NCBI GenBank assembly: GCA_020091685.1
Contig: CM034601.1
Location: 7,628,419-7,692,418, forward strand
Length of the DNA: 64,000 bases
Direction of reading: 5' to 3'
From: Lutjanus erythropterus
Taxonomy: Eukaryota > Chordata > Actinopteri > Lutjaniformes > Lutjanidae
The stretch's first letter is position 1. Each line of letters opens with the position of its first letter. Made by a program: the position numbers and the translations under genes. Shown piece after piece: positions 1 through 12,480 of this stretch. The notes beneath the pieces are model-generated. The model worked only from the letters and a program-made list of their open reading frames with translations. It searched no databases and had not been told where the DNA came from.

Positions 1-1312
1 CAAAAGCACACCAAACCTGCCTGTCAGACACAGCACAAATGAAAGATTATGCAAATACGCCGCAGATTCACAAGGTGCTTATCTGTGGCGTAGGTTGCCT
101 GTCATATTGCTTTAAAAATAAGTCATTTACATCAGAAATGAATGTCACACTTGAATAGCAACTTTGTGATACTTAAAGGCCAACATATGGGAAAGTTGAT
201 GGCCTACTATCTCAGTATAGCTTGAGAAAAGGTTAGTCCAAGTTGAACTGAGGAGGATTTTTAGAAATACGTGGATGATTTTGTTGTCTGTTGTCCACTG
301 AATCAAAACTGTGACTTAAAAGGAGCAACATGTAGCAACTGTGCATCCAAATATAAGTACTGCAGTCCAAAGAGCGCGTTATTAAATGGGGTGAAATCAC
401 ATTTAATATATAATCTATGGTTAAATCGACTGTAAATTGTCTGTCAGTGTAGAGTTAAGCCCATTATCCTGAAAACAAAAGCTCACTGGTATAAAAATAC
501 ACACTCTGGAGTCAGAGTTCAGTGACTGCCTGTCTTACTGGCTGCCAAAGTCCATTCACATATTACTCAATTTAACTGTTACAAACTTCTACTCCTTCTA
601 AAAGACTATTAATTATTTCTTATGACTCATAACCAGACACTTACTCATTCAGCCAACATTTAGAATGAACTGAACTCTGATTAATGTGAAAAAGGAAAAA
701 AGAAAAAAGAAAGTTCAAAGGAGGACACCGGGGCAGTAGCGTTGTTGTCAGAGAAGCGATTGTTTCAATTTACTGTAACATGTTTCCTTAATCTCCATTG
801 ACATTTCCTGCCCTTTTTTGTCATGAATTACAGTAAATACATTACAGATTTTGCCTTTAAGAGGTACAAACCCACACACACACACACACACACTTCATTT
901 AGTAAGAAAAAATATCCTTTTCTCTTCCACAACAGAAAATCAAACAGCTGCTTAGAAAATGTCCCAACCTACTTGAACAGAGCGGGCATCTTAGCGTGTC
1001 TCATGGTTGGTTAAATATTTGCCAGCTGGGGTGCTTTTCTCTGCTCCGTGTGTGTGCGTGTGTGTGTGTTTTGCCTGTTTGTCATGAAAAGCACAGTTCA
1101 GGTGCTGAATCAATCATACATGTAGATAGAATCCAATAAGCGCGGAGCGAGACTGCAGCTGGGGTCCACGGAGACAAGAGACCGGGAGAGAGCAGCTATA
1201 CCCATGTTGGCAGTGCTCGCTCTATCACCCCGTCTCAGCAGATGCCATGTTACAGAGAGGGTAATTAATAGCCCAGTGGGGCCTGGGTGAGAATCGCCAA
1301 GACACCCTCTTA

Positions 1313-1347
1313 CACACACATACGCGCACACACACACACACACACAA
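1313..1347. repeat. (CA)n microsatellite
   Basis: Interrupted CA tract. Neighbouring shorter (CA/TG) tracts lie at 872-893 and 1046-1070. Confidence 0.9.
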
Positions 1348-1427
1348 AATAATAATGTCTCCATTTGCCCCCCGGAGCAGCTTTGTGCCAACTAGCCTTC
1401 ACCTCATTATGCCAATCAAATCGACCA

Positions 1428-1474
1428 GGGGGTGTGGAGTGGAGGGGGGGGGTGGGGGGCGTAGAGGGGAGGGG
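1428..1474 (+). repeat. G-rich tract, possible G-quadruplex
   Basis: G-runs at 1428-1432, 1444-1452, 1454-1459, 1466-1469 and 1471-1474 separated by short loops. Confidence 0.6.
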
Positions 1475-2344
1475 ACAAGCTGTCCTTTCTCATTGGGCCT
1501 CAGTCACTTTCACCGTCCATGTGTTCATTATAAAGAGAGATTTGATCTTAATGAGAACGTCATCGCACCGAGCTGTCAGGAAATGGCCAGATTTTTTTTT
1601 TTTTTCCCTCCTCAGATTGTACGTTGGTTTGGTAATGAACCGCTCACCACTGCTCCTCTTTTTCTTCCAAGAAGCTAAAAATGTTGGATTTACCAGCTGC
1701 CAGTTCTGAGCCACACACACCCTGAGCTGCAGCTGGGTTTTCACAGTTCACTTTGCCTTTTCCCTCTAAACTGCACAGGGTAAACTATTTACAGTCCGGG
1801 TGCCAGCAAACTACTTTAAAATAATAACAGGGATTTAAGTGGAAACAATTTCACGAGTGAAACTTTGTCTTGTCAATTTAATCTTTACTGTAAGAGCAAA
1901 AGCGCCCCTTGCCACCTTGTTTGCACATTCTGGCAGGTTTATTCTCTTCAGTGTAACCTGTGTCCTGTTAGTTCCAAAAAAAAAAGTTTTGGTTTGGCTT
2001 GTGCTTTCCAGAGGACGCATCATGTCTGCACATAGTGTTTAGTTTAGTAGGACAGCATGATCTGTTTTATTTCCTGGAAATTTGACAGAGAACTTTAAAA
2101 ACAAGTTTGTAATCGGGAGTATTTTCAGGCAAACTGTGGTTCAAACTCTTGACCTAAAAGGAAATGTATTAGCCAAATTCTGCCTGTGTGTAAGGAAAAA
2201 AAAACTTATTCTCATGACCTGTGCATTCTTGAAAATGTGCCGTTGTTTTAATAAATGAAGAATTTTGTGTGCTTTTCCATGTAACGCTGGACATTTGCCT
2301 CCAGCTCATCTTGATCACACAACATTGCAGAGTGGGTGGCACAT

Positions 2345-2974
2345 TTTAAAGCTGCACTAACCATGATTTTAAATGGATACTTGTAATATGAAAGCAGTTT
2401 TTCAACCTCTTTTGGCTATTTTCAATCGCTTGAATTTAATGATCCACTAAGCTTGCAGATTTCAAACACGCCGCCCCACCCTCCCCTTCCTAGCATGTAG
2501 TTAGTTTAAAAAAATGGCGGTTTCACAATGGTGGACACGGTGGAAGCAAACATATGCCCTCTGTTGATACAAACGGCTCATTCTTAGGCAATGAAAAAAC
2601 AACAATTCTTATGTTGATTTGATTTTACGCTAATGAAAACATACTTAGTGTAAAATCCCAAAAACTAGCTAGAAGAGGCTAAAAAACCTTTCAATTTACA
2701 CATAGTATTTGATACAATATCCATATGTAAATATTGATAAATGCACTTTAAAGGTCCGTTATTATTATAAATTTAACTTAAAGCAAAAAAGAACCCACTG
2801 CAAGCTGCAAAATGTGCATGAATGTCCACTAAATGTAAAAAAAAAAAATGTTTGCCAACACATTAGCCACAACAAATTTACCAGACAATAATATGTCAGA
2901 CGTGTGGGTCGGCAAGCCTGTTCTGGAGATTTACTGCCCCTTTGTGGCCGCAAATCAATTAATGCAGCTTTAAA
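2345..2974. mobile_element. TIR element with TTTAAAGCTGCA termini
   Basis: The 16-bp ends TTTAAAGCTGCACTAA (2345-2360) and TTAATGCAGCTTTAAA (2959-2974) are inverted repeats with one mismatch. The interior includes CACCCTCCCCTTCCTAGCATGTAG and AACGGCTCATTCTTAGGCAA, motifs I recognise from a family common in percomorph genomes. It has no transposase frame. Confidence 0.65.
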
Positions 2975-3834
2975 CTTTCCAGTTTTATTCCGGTTCCATT
3001 AACAGTACAGACTGTCTCAGAACAATAAAATACGATTAACACGTCTGATTTTCCTCCTCACAATGACCAGTGATATAACAATGAATCACTGTATAGCCAT
3101 TTCATGAAAGCTTTGACATTTGCTATACTGTTTTTCCTCTGGCTCATAGGATGTGACTAATTTCATTTTCATTCATTTTCTTGAAAGGAAGAGAAGAAAA
3201 ACTGTCTAGTTAGGTCCAACAATGAGCCAACATGGCTGAAGGGAAACAAAACACACCACCTAAAACCTCTATCCCACCACATCCAAGTAAATTAATCACT
3301 GTCTACATGTTTGAATGATAACTGATGTTAATTGGGCTGAAAACTGGAAGTCAAAAACCTCTATTTTCTTTCTGCTTCAGCGTGTTTACCATCAGCAGCA
3401 CAAAGAACTAAACAGCCTGACCTGCCGTCTTCAGGCAGCAGGGGAGGTATAAGGAGATGTACTTAGCGGCAGCCAGCCTCTGCAGAGGGTCTTCTTTGGT
3501 GTCAGGACAGTGTTTAGGCCGTTTCGGTAAACAGCATCGGTGCATTTCATCCCCTGTAGCCTCATTGAAATCAGCTTCTTAACAAACACATCTCCATCCT
3601 CTTATTTTGTCGCTGACCCACTCCTCCACCCAGCCCCACTTCCCCCATCGCACCCACTGCCACCACCAAACTTCCCCTGTGTGTTACCTGAGACAAGCAA
3701 TTTACCTTTTTTGTTGTTTGCCTGACCTAGAGAAAACAATTTCAGAGGGGTCTTCCTGCGCTCTTAACAGCCCTTCGTTTGAACAGGTAAAGGCGACTGG
3801 CGTGCCACAATGGCTTTTTTTTTCCTCCTAGAAG

Positions 3835-4140
3835 ATGAATTGGCGAGCTGTCAGCTTCAGACAGGCCGAGTAGCAGTGTTTCTGTAATGGGACACTGGAA
3901 GTGTCTTTGATTAATGGAAGAGCCATACTGAGCTGTTAGGGAACCCGCCGCGGCCCAGCGAGAGCGATTGAGCGGCGGATACATGCCGACAGATGTGCGA
4001 GGGAGCGCGGGCCTCGATACCAGCAGAGAAGGAGGAAAAGGAGGAGGAGGAGGAGGAGAGGATAGAAAACGGTACTCTGCCTGGCATTCAGCCATTTTTA
4101 ACCTGAAGCCTATTTTCCCCATCTTCTTTCATCACACAGA
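3835..4140. other. Repeat-poor CpG-bearing block, candidate conserved element
   Basis: Contains TTTGATTAATGG, CCGCCGCGGCCCAG and GAGCGATTGAGCGGCGG, with a (GGA)n run at 4026-4060. CpGs are retained in otherwise AT-rich surroundings. No open frame resembles a protein I know. Confidence 0.28.
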
Positions 4141-4404
4141 TTGATTTAGACCTGGATCTTGTCAATACAACACTACAGAGCTACTTACATCTTTGCTTGC
4201 TTTGATGCAGCTCTGCAATCCAATTTTTTGATGCTTCAGAAACAATAAATGCCAGTAAAACTATGAAACGAGACAGTGAATAAGAAATCAGTGACGATAT
4301 ATTGTCCAATATTCAGTTTTAACATAAAAAACTCTTATAATATTGCCTGTTTTCAGAGAGAAACTGATGAGAAATTATTATCAAAACAGTTCTGATAAGG
4401 GCCA

Positions 4405-5117
4405 AATGGATACTGGATTTTTAGGGCAATGTTGATACCAATATTAGGGAGTAAAAAAAATCAAATCCAATATTGATAGATTCATCTTAATTTACAGTTC
4501 AACGATAAACTTTAACATCCAAAAGAGGACTGCGACTATTACTTGCACGATTACCTGTCGATTATTTTCACAATCAATCAAGCACTTGTTTGGTCCATAA
4601 ATATCAGAAAATGGTGACAACTGTCAATCAGTATTTCCCAAAGCCCAGATGACGTCCTTCAGTGTCTTGTTTTGTCCACAAGCCAAAGATTTTTTGTTTC
4701 CTGTCATAAAGGAAGCTGGAATTAGAGAATTTTGACTTTTTTTTCCCCCTTAAAAAATTACTTGGATTGGACATGGATTACCAAAATTGTTGGCAATTAA
4801 TTTAATAATCAATATATAATCATTTAATCCTTGCAGCTCTAGTCCAAAATTATATCAGGGCACTGAAAAAGGAACCTTTCCCTCGTATTTTTATTCATTA
4901 TAAATATATATGAATATATTAAACCTGAATTAGGAAAAATGATCGAATACACAAAATACTGCCAATCAAGGCAACAAATAAAAACAATCTGCATTATGTT
5001 CTGTTAAAAAAGGAACATATAGACACATATGAGACAAAACGCCAATACTGATACAGACTGATAGGTCAATATTGGGCCAATAATATCGTGCGACTGATAT
5101 AGCAGTCAAGCTCTAGT
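4405..5117. mobile_element. CCGATACTGG-family repeat, split by an insertion
   Basis: The left part (GATACTGGATTTTTAGGGCA and on to about 4525) and the right part (about 4849-5117, ending in an ACTGATATAGCAGTCAAGC stretch) match the uninterrupted copy at 36255-36705. The middle is the hAT-like element at 4526-4848. It has no coding potential. Confidence 0.6.
4526..4848. mobile_element. hAT-like repeat nested in a CCGATACTGG repeat
   Basis: Begins AGGACTGCGACTATTACTTG and ends ATCCTTGCAGCTCTAG, with the diagnostic interior TTGTTTGGTCCATAAA, AGAAAATGGTGA and GTCTTGTTTTGTCCAC. Flanks TCCAAAAG and TCCAAAAT form a 7-of-8 target-site duplication, which supports hAT. It splits the repeat at 4405-5117. 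Confidence 0.65.
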
Positions 5118-5963
5118 TCAGACATCCACTGCTGTAAAGATGACTTGTTTTCATCCGTTCTTGGCAGGGAGCTACAGAGAGCAGCCCTGCAAAGCCACAA
5201 AGCTACAGTCAGGGGACACCAGCCATCCTCCAACTTTTGGAGAAACCCTTAAAGCCAAAGTCAAATGAAAAGAAGGATTTTTTTTCAAACTGCAGCAGAG
5301 ACACGAGCATCACATGTCACCGACTCTGCGTTGTTGTTGTCCCTGCGTCTATTCTGGTAGGTGAAATCTCAGCCAAGAGCAAGATGTTTCCTTTCTTCTC
5401 ATCTTAAAATACATTTTTTGCTCAGCCTCTCATTTAGACTTTGTCGTCTTTTGGCTCCAGCTGATAAACAAATCGAAAAAACAAGAACGCTCTTCATGGA
5501 AGAACACAAAGAACACAAAGAAATATTATTTTATTCCCCCGTTATTAGCCCGAAACCCATGAGTGCTGTGAGAAGAGGCACACTCGAGCACAGAGTTGTA
5601 CTGTAAACACGCAGTCTCTAATTCCTCCCTGTACAAATATGTCAGAATAAACACTTATCGTTGAGAACAGCTGAGTAGACTTATGTGGAATTTTTTCCCC
5701 TTGCAAAAGATAGCAAAATATAAATACCCGCATTTTAAATGCTCACTGATAAAAATGGAACAAAATCATCCATCCATGACGACCGCTGTTTACAAGACAG
5801 CTGGAACAGAGGGTTCCAGGCCGCGCTCTTGCCGCTTTTTGTTTGGAATAATGCTTGTTTATTGGAATTGTGGCATTGCTGTGTTTTAAATGGAAGGAAC
5901 AGCATTTTACAAGGTAATTAGTCAGGCTATAATCCCACACTCACTCTCTCACACACACACACA

Positions 5964-6015
<52 letters not shown>

Positions 6016-6192
6016 TACACACTGCCATCCTCAGAACACTGCATCCTAATACTATCATGTGACAAACCACTTTTGTCACCCTTAATTCTGCCCAAAATGT
6101 GTCACGCACAAACCTCCAGGAGAAGGATGGAAATACTTATGGAAAAAAAAAAAAAAAAAAATCCGATAAATACAGCAACCAGCACCTGCATT
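5118..6192. other. Intron 2 segment, no gene seen
   Basis: Mixed unique sequence and the compound microsatellite at 5950-6021. The open frames here are low complexity or lack splice support. Confidence 0.5.
5950..6021. repeat. Compound (CA)n-(CT)n-(CA)n microsatellite
   Basis: CA repeats at 5950-5964 and 6008-6021 flank a CT tract of about 40 bp. Confidence 0.93.
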
Positions 6193-7002
6193 TTAAAGGG
6201 ACAGTTCCAATGCAAAATCAAAAATACACACTTTTCCTTTGGCTCATAGTGTTATTTATATTCGTCTATCTAGATAGTTTAATGCGGCTTGCTGAATTTT
6301 GGAGATGTCGGCCATAGTGATGTCTGCCCTCTGTCAAACTGGACCGGATGGCATGTGGCTTGTGGTGCTCGTAGCAAAACAAAACAGAACAAACAAACAA
6401 ACCAACATTTGAAAAACTCAACAGCGACGTCTCTTTCCAGAAGTCATGACCCCGTTACGCAAGATAATCCACAGACCTTGTTATAAGCAATTTGGTGTAG
6501 GAACTATTTTCTTTCTACCAGCAGTTTCATGTAGGAACTATTTTCTTCCTGCAGTAGAATCTATCAGAACTAATTTCGTTCTGCTAGCTGTTTTACAGTA
6601 TGTAGAAACTACTTTATACTGTGGTAGAATCTACCACACCCTCTTTGCTCCTGCAGCAGCATCTATCAGAACTACTTTCTTTCTACTAGAAAGACATTTC
6701 TTGACTAGACAGAAAGTAGTTCCCACATTAAACTGCTCACAACAACGTCTGTGGACTATCTTGAGTGACCGGGTCAGGATTTTTGGAAAGAGATGTTGCT
6801 GTCCAATTTTTCAAATATATTTTTGGGCACTTTGAGCACCACAGGGCAAGGGCCATGTAGTTCCATTATATTCTAGAGAAGGCAGCCATCTCTACAGCCG
6901 ATATCTCTGTTAACTCACACCAAAACTATCTAGATGGATAAACAGCACTATAAGCAAGACAAAAATATGTATTTTTGATTTTGGGGTGAACTATCCCTTT
7001 AA
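6193..7002. mobile_element. TTAAAGGGACAG MITE, longest full copy
   Basis: About 810 bp, with left end TTAAAGGGACAGTTCC and right end GGGGTGAACTATCCCTTTAA. The centre contains several tandem repeats of a GGAACTACTTTCTTTCTAC-like unit (6494-6725), which makes this copy longer than the one at 50017. There is no coding capacity; the 129-codon open frame at 6446-6835 is repeat sequence. Confidence 0.82.
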
Positions 7003-9359
7003 AGTGGCATGACACTTTTCTATGCATTTTCTTTAATGTCTCTTCCTGCTGCAGCCTCATTATCAGCTCTAACAGGGATTGGAGGGATTTTAGGTGAGGG
7101 CCGTGGTGGGGGTTGGGGATGGGTGTTTATGTTGGCCCTTGTTTCCAGGGTCGGGAACTGTCCCGAGGGAGCGCATTCCTCACCCAGAGCACGACTAAAG
7201 GTATGTGAACCATCTGGACAAAGCCATGAGCCACAATGGCCCTACACAGGCCCGTCCATGTGGTCCGGCGGCCAGTCAGCGCTCTCACACTGTCAACTTT
7301 TTCATTCCCCCTGGTGCTGGAGGCATGGAGCTAGATATCCATCGGCTCCACTACGGGCCAGCCATCACTTCCACCGTGCGTATGTGCGTGCGTGTGTGTT
7401 CCGTGGTTTCTTCCTCCTGGATGAACAGGGTCATTTGTGAGGCCCACTGTGATGCCCGCACGACTGTGTGGACGTAAAGAATGCTGCCTAAGGTCAACAT
7501 ATCATTAGCCGAAGGGTCAATGAGACGATTGTTTCCTTATTCGCGTGTTTTATCACCATTTCAAATCATCATATGACTCCGGCTCGCAAAAAATGGCGAA
7601 CATACCAGCAATGAATGCACAAGTGACAAATGAAATGCCTGCTCACCATTTCCTCCTATTGCAAAATGCTGATTTTAGCTCATTTCTTCAGTCCTTGACA
7701 AAAAAAATGAACTGGCCAACCTCTAGCACAGAAAATCATACTGTTATGGGTTAAAGGTTTGTTTTAACCAAGTTACAAAAAGAAATATTTTGTCATGCAG
7801 ATACTTTTGGTTTACTTTGGCCAGTTCTGGAGATATCTGTTTTTAAGATTTTTCTATCCACCTCCTCCACCTACACTGGAGGTGAAAGGAATGTTGTTAA
7901 TGATTTCTGTCTTAAGGTGGGGGCAGAATATCTAAAAACTGACCTCTCCTAGCTTTAGTGCACTACAGGCAAGTGAGAAAATCTGCTTTTTTGTAATTTG
8001 GGTGAGATGACCGTTTAGAGCTGCTTGCAACAGCTCTGTTTACTGATATTCAATATCTATAAATTTGACCATTTTCATGGCATAACATAACAAAGATTCA
8101 GTGTTTCTAGCTGAATTTTATTGAAGTCAGGGTAGAAAAGCCTTAGAAACAGCAGTAAGGCTGTAAAGCTCTCCACTGAAGCCCACATTATCAAATGACA
8201 TGGGGCTTAGCCGTGCTATAAAGCACGGTGACCCACAATACCCACTGAAAAGTAGGGGCACCATGGGATACATTACTACTTTACATACTTTAAAAACAAA
8301 TTTACCAAAAAACAAGTGAACCGATAAAGTGTTAACACCAACAGCCTGATATATTTAATAAAACTATCAAGATTAAAGGATTATATGGTAATTTTGCATG
8401 TTTCAGCCCATTTATTACAAATTGTCCACACTTTCCATCACGACTAACCGTTTGCAAAGCATGCAGAATCTGAATTTTTTTTTCCTCATGGTTTAAGGCA
8501 TGCATTTATTTATTTTTTTCTTTTTACAATTTTTGAATCAATCTTTTAATGGCTGAACTGATTTTAGAAATATAGAAACTGCTAGTGCTTAGTCTGTTAG
8601 CTCAATGCTAACATGTAATGGGACTTACCATTAAAGCGCTAATCGAAATTAACATTGCTATAGCAGTAATATGATCTTTTCAAACGGATCCTTTTTACTT
8701 AATATGCTCAACATAAAACAACATTAGCATTAATTATTTCAGCTATATATTTCCACTGTTCTGTAGAAACAACCTAATAGCAGTCTTCAGCTGGCTTCAG
8801 TAATCCAGGACTGAAGACCTACAGCAACCTCAGAGGGTCAAAACTCGAACTCAAAATTTCACTCTATTGATTTCCATTCATTTATTAGCTTAAGTAGGTT
8901 TCAGCGATCCGCTAAATGACTTTTCACACCTGATATATGCTTTAAAAAAACTTCAAGACATAAAGGTTTAATACCACTGGGACAATTCAAGGATTAAATG
9001 TTAATTTCACTCATTGTAACTGCTATTGCTTTTAATTTTTCTTACATATTCTCATTATCTATTTACTTATTAGTCTTGCTGCCAACTTCTGCACCTTTAC
9101 CTAGTAACATTGTTTTAGCCATGTATTCTTCCATGTATTCTTTCTTGAAGATTTTAAGCATCATTTTAAAAGAGGGTTTTCTGAAGATTTAAAAGAATAA
9201 ATGATGATGATATCATACAGAAATTATATGACAATTGTATGTAATAGAAATGGTTAGCAAAGCATAAAGAGTACAGTATATGATTTGTAGTGAAGAAGCT
9301 AAAAACACACTGGAGTGGTCCTCGAACCCCATGTATTGATTGTACACTACAAATACATT
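7003..9359. other. Intron 2 segment, no gene seen
   Basis: 7080-7330 is moderately GC-rich unique sequence. 7744-8020 may be a decayed MITE (it closes with TTTGTAATTTGGGTGAGATGA), but its ends do not pair convincingly. The rest is AT-rich. Confidence 0.45.
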
Positions 9360-9790
9360 ACTGGGCCCAGTCTCAGCAGAGCATGAACTGACACACTGGC
9401 AGAGGACTCATCCTCACTGGGTCCAGTCTGATTCACAGACAAGACCACTTCAGGCGGCCGGACGAGTGCTGTTCTAGAGCTGAGTGGCCGGCTCAGATCG
9501 AGAGCAGAGATGAGCAGAGCGTCGGGGCAGCAGCCACGGCAGCTGCGTCTAATAAAGAAACTGAATTTGATAATCAGCTGAGACAGTCAATTTGCTAATA
9601 AGGGATTCTAATTAATTAATCAATGTGCATTTGGTGGGAGCAGGCGCTATTGTCAAGAGCGGTCAAGTGCAGTTTGCTGTGCCTCTCTTTCTCCCCCTGC
9701 TCATTGCTTAACACATAAGTTGATTTCAATTTCATTTGGCACTCAGCAAATTTTCTCACTGCGGAGGGAGACAGGGGAGGACAATTAAGT
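9360..9790. other. Candidate enhancer-like conserved element
   Basis: No transposon similarity seen. The block has homeobox-type TAATTAATTAATC near 9612, GGTCAAGTGC (NKX2-like) near 9661, and CpG-bearing sequence at 9450-9550. Inference only. Confidence 0.3.
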
Positions 9791-11364
9791 CTGAGGGAGG
9801 ACAGAGACTCTGGACGTGCACTGTTAAGGTCTTTATTGACAATAATACAGGACTTCTATGCAGAACTTTGCCCTGAAAACAGTGAATTTTAATTAAAATG
9901 CTGCCAAAGGAGAAAAGGTGGGCCTAAAGTAAAGTAAAATAAGTTTCAAATAAAATAGGAGGAAAAGTCACTTGTGAGGAAATACCATTTTTGTCATTTT
10001 TTAATCTTTACAAGTATATATTTTTGCAGTGTAAAAGTCTAAGGTAGATATTAACTAATGAAATCAGCAACAGGCAAGTTATGACAACTATCACCAAAAC
10101 AAAGTGGTTCAAACACTCAACAGGGTCCAGGTATTAAATGTAATATGCACCAGTTGGGAATACTACGGAACAAGCACAGTTTCTTCTTTTTGACTGCGGT
10201 CCTTACACATTCTGGTGTTGATATAAAAAGAGCTTGGCTTGACATTTTACAGACACAGAAACGGTCTTGAGTTGCATCTTGGAGCAATAATTGACAACAC
10301 ACTCCAGCCATGATTACCAAAGCATGTGTTTGAAGTGGTGAATGTGCTCCAGCCAGTTACTTTCACATGGGGGTGCAGAGTAACTAAGTGTTTTCACTCG
10401 TACTGAATTTTAGTACACGTTTAGCAGTTGAACTATTTCCAGTTTTGTTACTTTATAGTTTAACATGACTACATTTCAATCTGGGAAATACTGCACTTTT
10501 TACTTCACTACATTCATCTATAGTGTATTGGGGATGAGCAACATAAAAACATGATGTATTATTGTAGATTAAACTTACAAACAGAATATAAGCACACTAA
10601 TACTTGACTTTTAGTTTGTCATATTTTAAATGCGGGGCTTTTACTTGTAAGGAAGTATTTTTATGTTGTAACGTTCCTCCTTTTACACACGGAAAAGATC
10701 TGAGCAGGTTTTACACCACTACTTTCAACATGAGGTAATTTTGTAATGCAACCGTCTGTTTTTTCAGGTAAATCATTTTAACTAGCAATTACCTAAAAGT
10801 AGAAGCTGCAAGTAATTCATATTTACTGTAAAATTTTACATGCTGATAATTGATGTTTAATTGATGTTTTGTGCATAAATACACACAAAAAGTATCTGTA
10901 TAATACATTATATTATCAAGCAAAGTGTCCAAATTGCAACTTGCAAAGTAAAACCTTGTGTGTTAGACACAGGTCTGACAAAAAGATAAAAATTGAACTT
11001 AATTTTGAAAAGCATGCAAATGGCACTGACTCAGTGAAATGGCCCTTCCATTGTAAGAACTTTCTAAATTTCCTCTACTACTTTTTAGAAGGAAATTATG
11101 TACTTGTCAGCCTGCAATCTCTCAGCTGCATTAAGCTGAAGAAGAAAGACTTAGGACATTAAAACACTGATTATATGACTTTTCTGCCTTGAATTGCCCT
11201 TTTGACAGAACAAAGTATGTTTAAACTGCTCTCCTGACTCAACTTTCCAGTGTTAACAAGTGCTGATTGGCCTCCTCTAAGCTCTGACAGTGCTGATTTT
11301 AACACTTTCTGACTTCAATGAACACTGGCACTTATGCTGTACAGTCCAGTTGTCTTTGTGTATG

Positions 11365-11370
11365 TGTCTG

Positions 11371-11436
<66 letters not shown>

Positions 11437-11453
11437 TGTGTGTGTGTGTGTGT
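11365..11453. repeat. (TG)n microsatellite, longest in window
   Basis: About 89 bp of almost pure TG with a few interruptions. Such tracts can adopt Z-DNA and are highly length-polymorphic. Confidence 0.95.
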
Positions 11454-12091
11454 TCAGGTTGCCGTGGAAGTTCCTTATGTTAAAGGCAGTATAGTGCCCT
11501 CTAGGCGGAAACCAAAACCTCCCCCCACCTCCGCAGAGAGCAAATGGTTTTAACGTGCTCAACGAGAGACAGACAGGCAACGCACAGATGAAAAGTAAAG
11601 ACCTGCTTTTGTTTTGTTTTTTTTTCAGCCGTGTGCATGACCTTAAAAGACCCCTTCACATATGTTTCAGACACACAGAGAGAGACGGGGGGAAAAAAAA
11701 GGGAATTTATGTAAGTAGTGGCTGGCTGACTCCCAACTCTTTACATATGGTGTGGTTAAAAAAATGTACACAAAGGGAATTTGCAGAAAAGTGATGGTTT
11801 ATGATGGGATTTTTTTTTCAGTAAATGCTCCAGTGGGATACGTCTTTGCAATTTGTGTATTTAGCACAAAGGAATGCATGCTTCGAAACTCTTACTTGCA
11901 CAAACACCAGACAGACAACAAAGTGCTGCAGAGCTGGAAAGGGAAGGAATTTATAGAGGGGTGGGGGTTATCCTGCTGGTTGTACTGGTGTTGGTGGGAG
12001 GGAAGGAGCCTAGTGGTGCTAGGGGTCAGAGGTCAGCTGCTTGCACTCAACAGCTGTCCTAAAAGCAGCAGAGATAAGGACTGAAAGCATC

Positions 12092-12140
12092 CTGTGTGTG
12101 TGTGTGTATATATATATGTGTCTGTGTGTGTGTGTGAGTG
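12092..12140. repeat. (TG)n(TA)n(TG)n microsatellite
   Basis: TG tract with a central TATATATATA. A second TG tract lies at 12501-12528. Confidence 0.9.
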
Positions 12141-12286
12141 AGAGACTAACAGCAGCCACTGGGCAAATAGATACAGTAAAGCTTGACCAACCGGAATCTT
12201 ACAGCTCCACCTTTCACGTCCAACGGGCCAGACGCTTTTCAAACTTTGACTTAAGTCCTGAGAAAAGGAGTAGATTACCCCGCCAA

Positions 12287-12316
12287 GGGAGGGAGGGAAG
12301 GAGGGAGGGAGGGAGG
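12287..12316 (+). repeat. (GGGA)n tract, possible G-quadruplex
   Basis: At least six runs of GGG with 1-5 nt spacers, which meets the usual G4 pattern on the plus strand, the non-template strand for a plus-directed transcript. Confidence 0.6.
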
Positions 12317-12334
12317 TCAAGGCTTGACCGGTAG

Positions 12335-12480
12335 GCCAGGTCATTCATCAACCGCTAATGGCCAGAGCTTTATGCTGTCATGATGAATGACCTTTGTCCA
12401 AGAGGGAAGCGACGCAAAGCTCGACCACGAGACAATGGCATCGGCGAAGGCATCAATTCAACACACGTCAATCGAGTACT
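12335..12480. other. Repeat-poor block, candidate conserved element
   Basis: Balanced sequence with ATGATGAATGACCTTTGTCC and several CpGs directly beside the (GGGA)n tract. Confidence 0.22.

Larger units (their letters stand above)
1130..1720. other. Repeat-poor block, candidate conserved non-coding element
   Basis: Apart from the microsatellite and the G-rich tract, 1360-1430 and 1490-1600 are balanced-composition sequence with motifs such as CATTATGCCAATCAAATCG and GATCTTAATGAGAACG. No coding signal. Conservation is a guess from texture. Confidence 0.25.

Noticed and set aside
6446-6835. Plus-strand open frame of 129 codons
   Set aside because: It lies entirely within the MITE at 6193-7002 and translates its central tandem units.
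11290-11580. Open frames rich in Cys-Val or His-Thr
   Set aside because: Pure translation of the (TG)n microsatellite.
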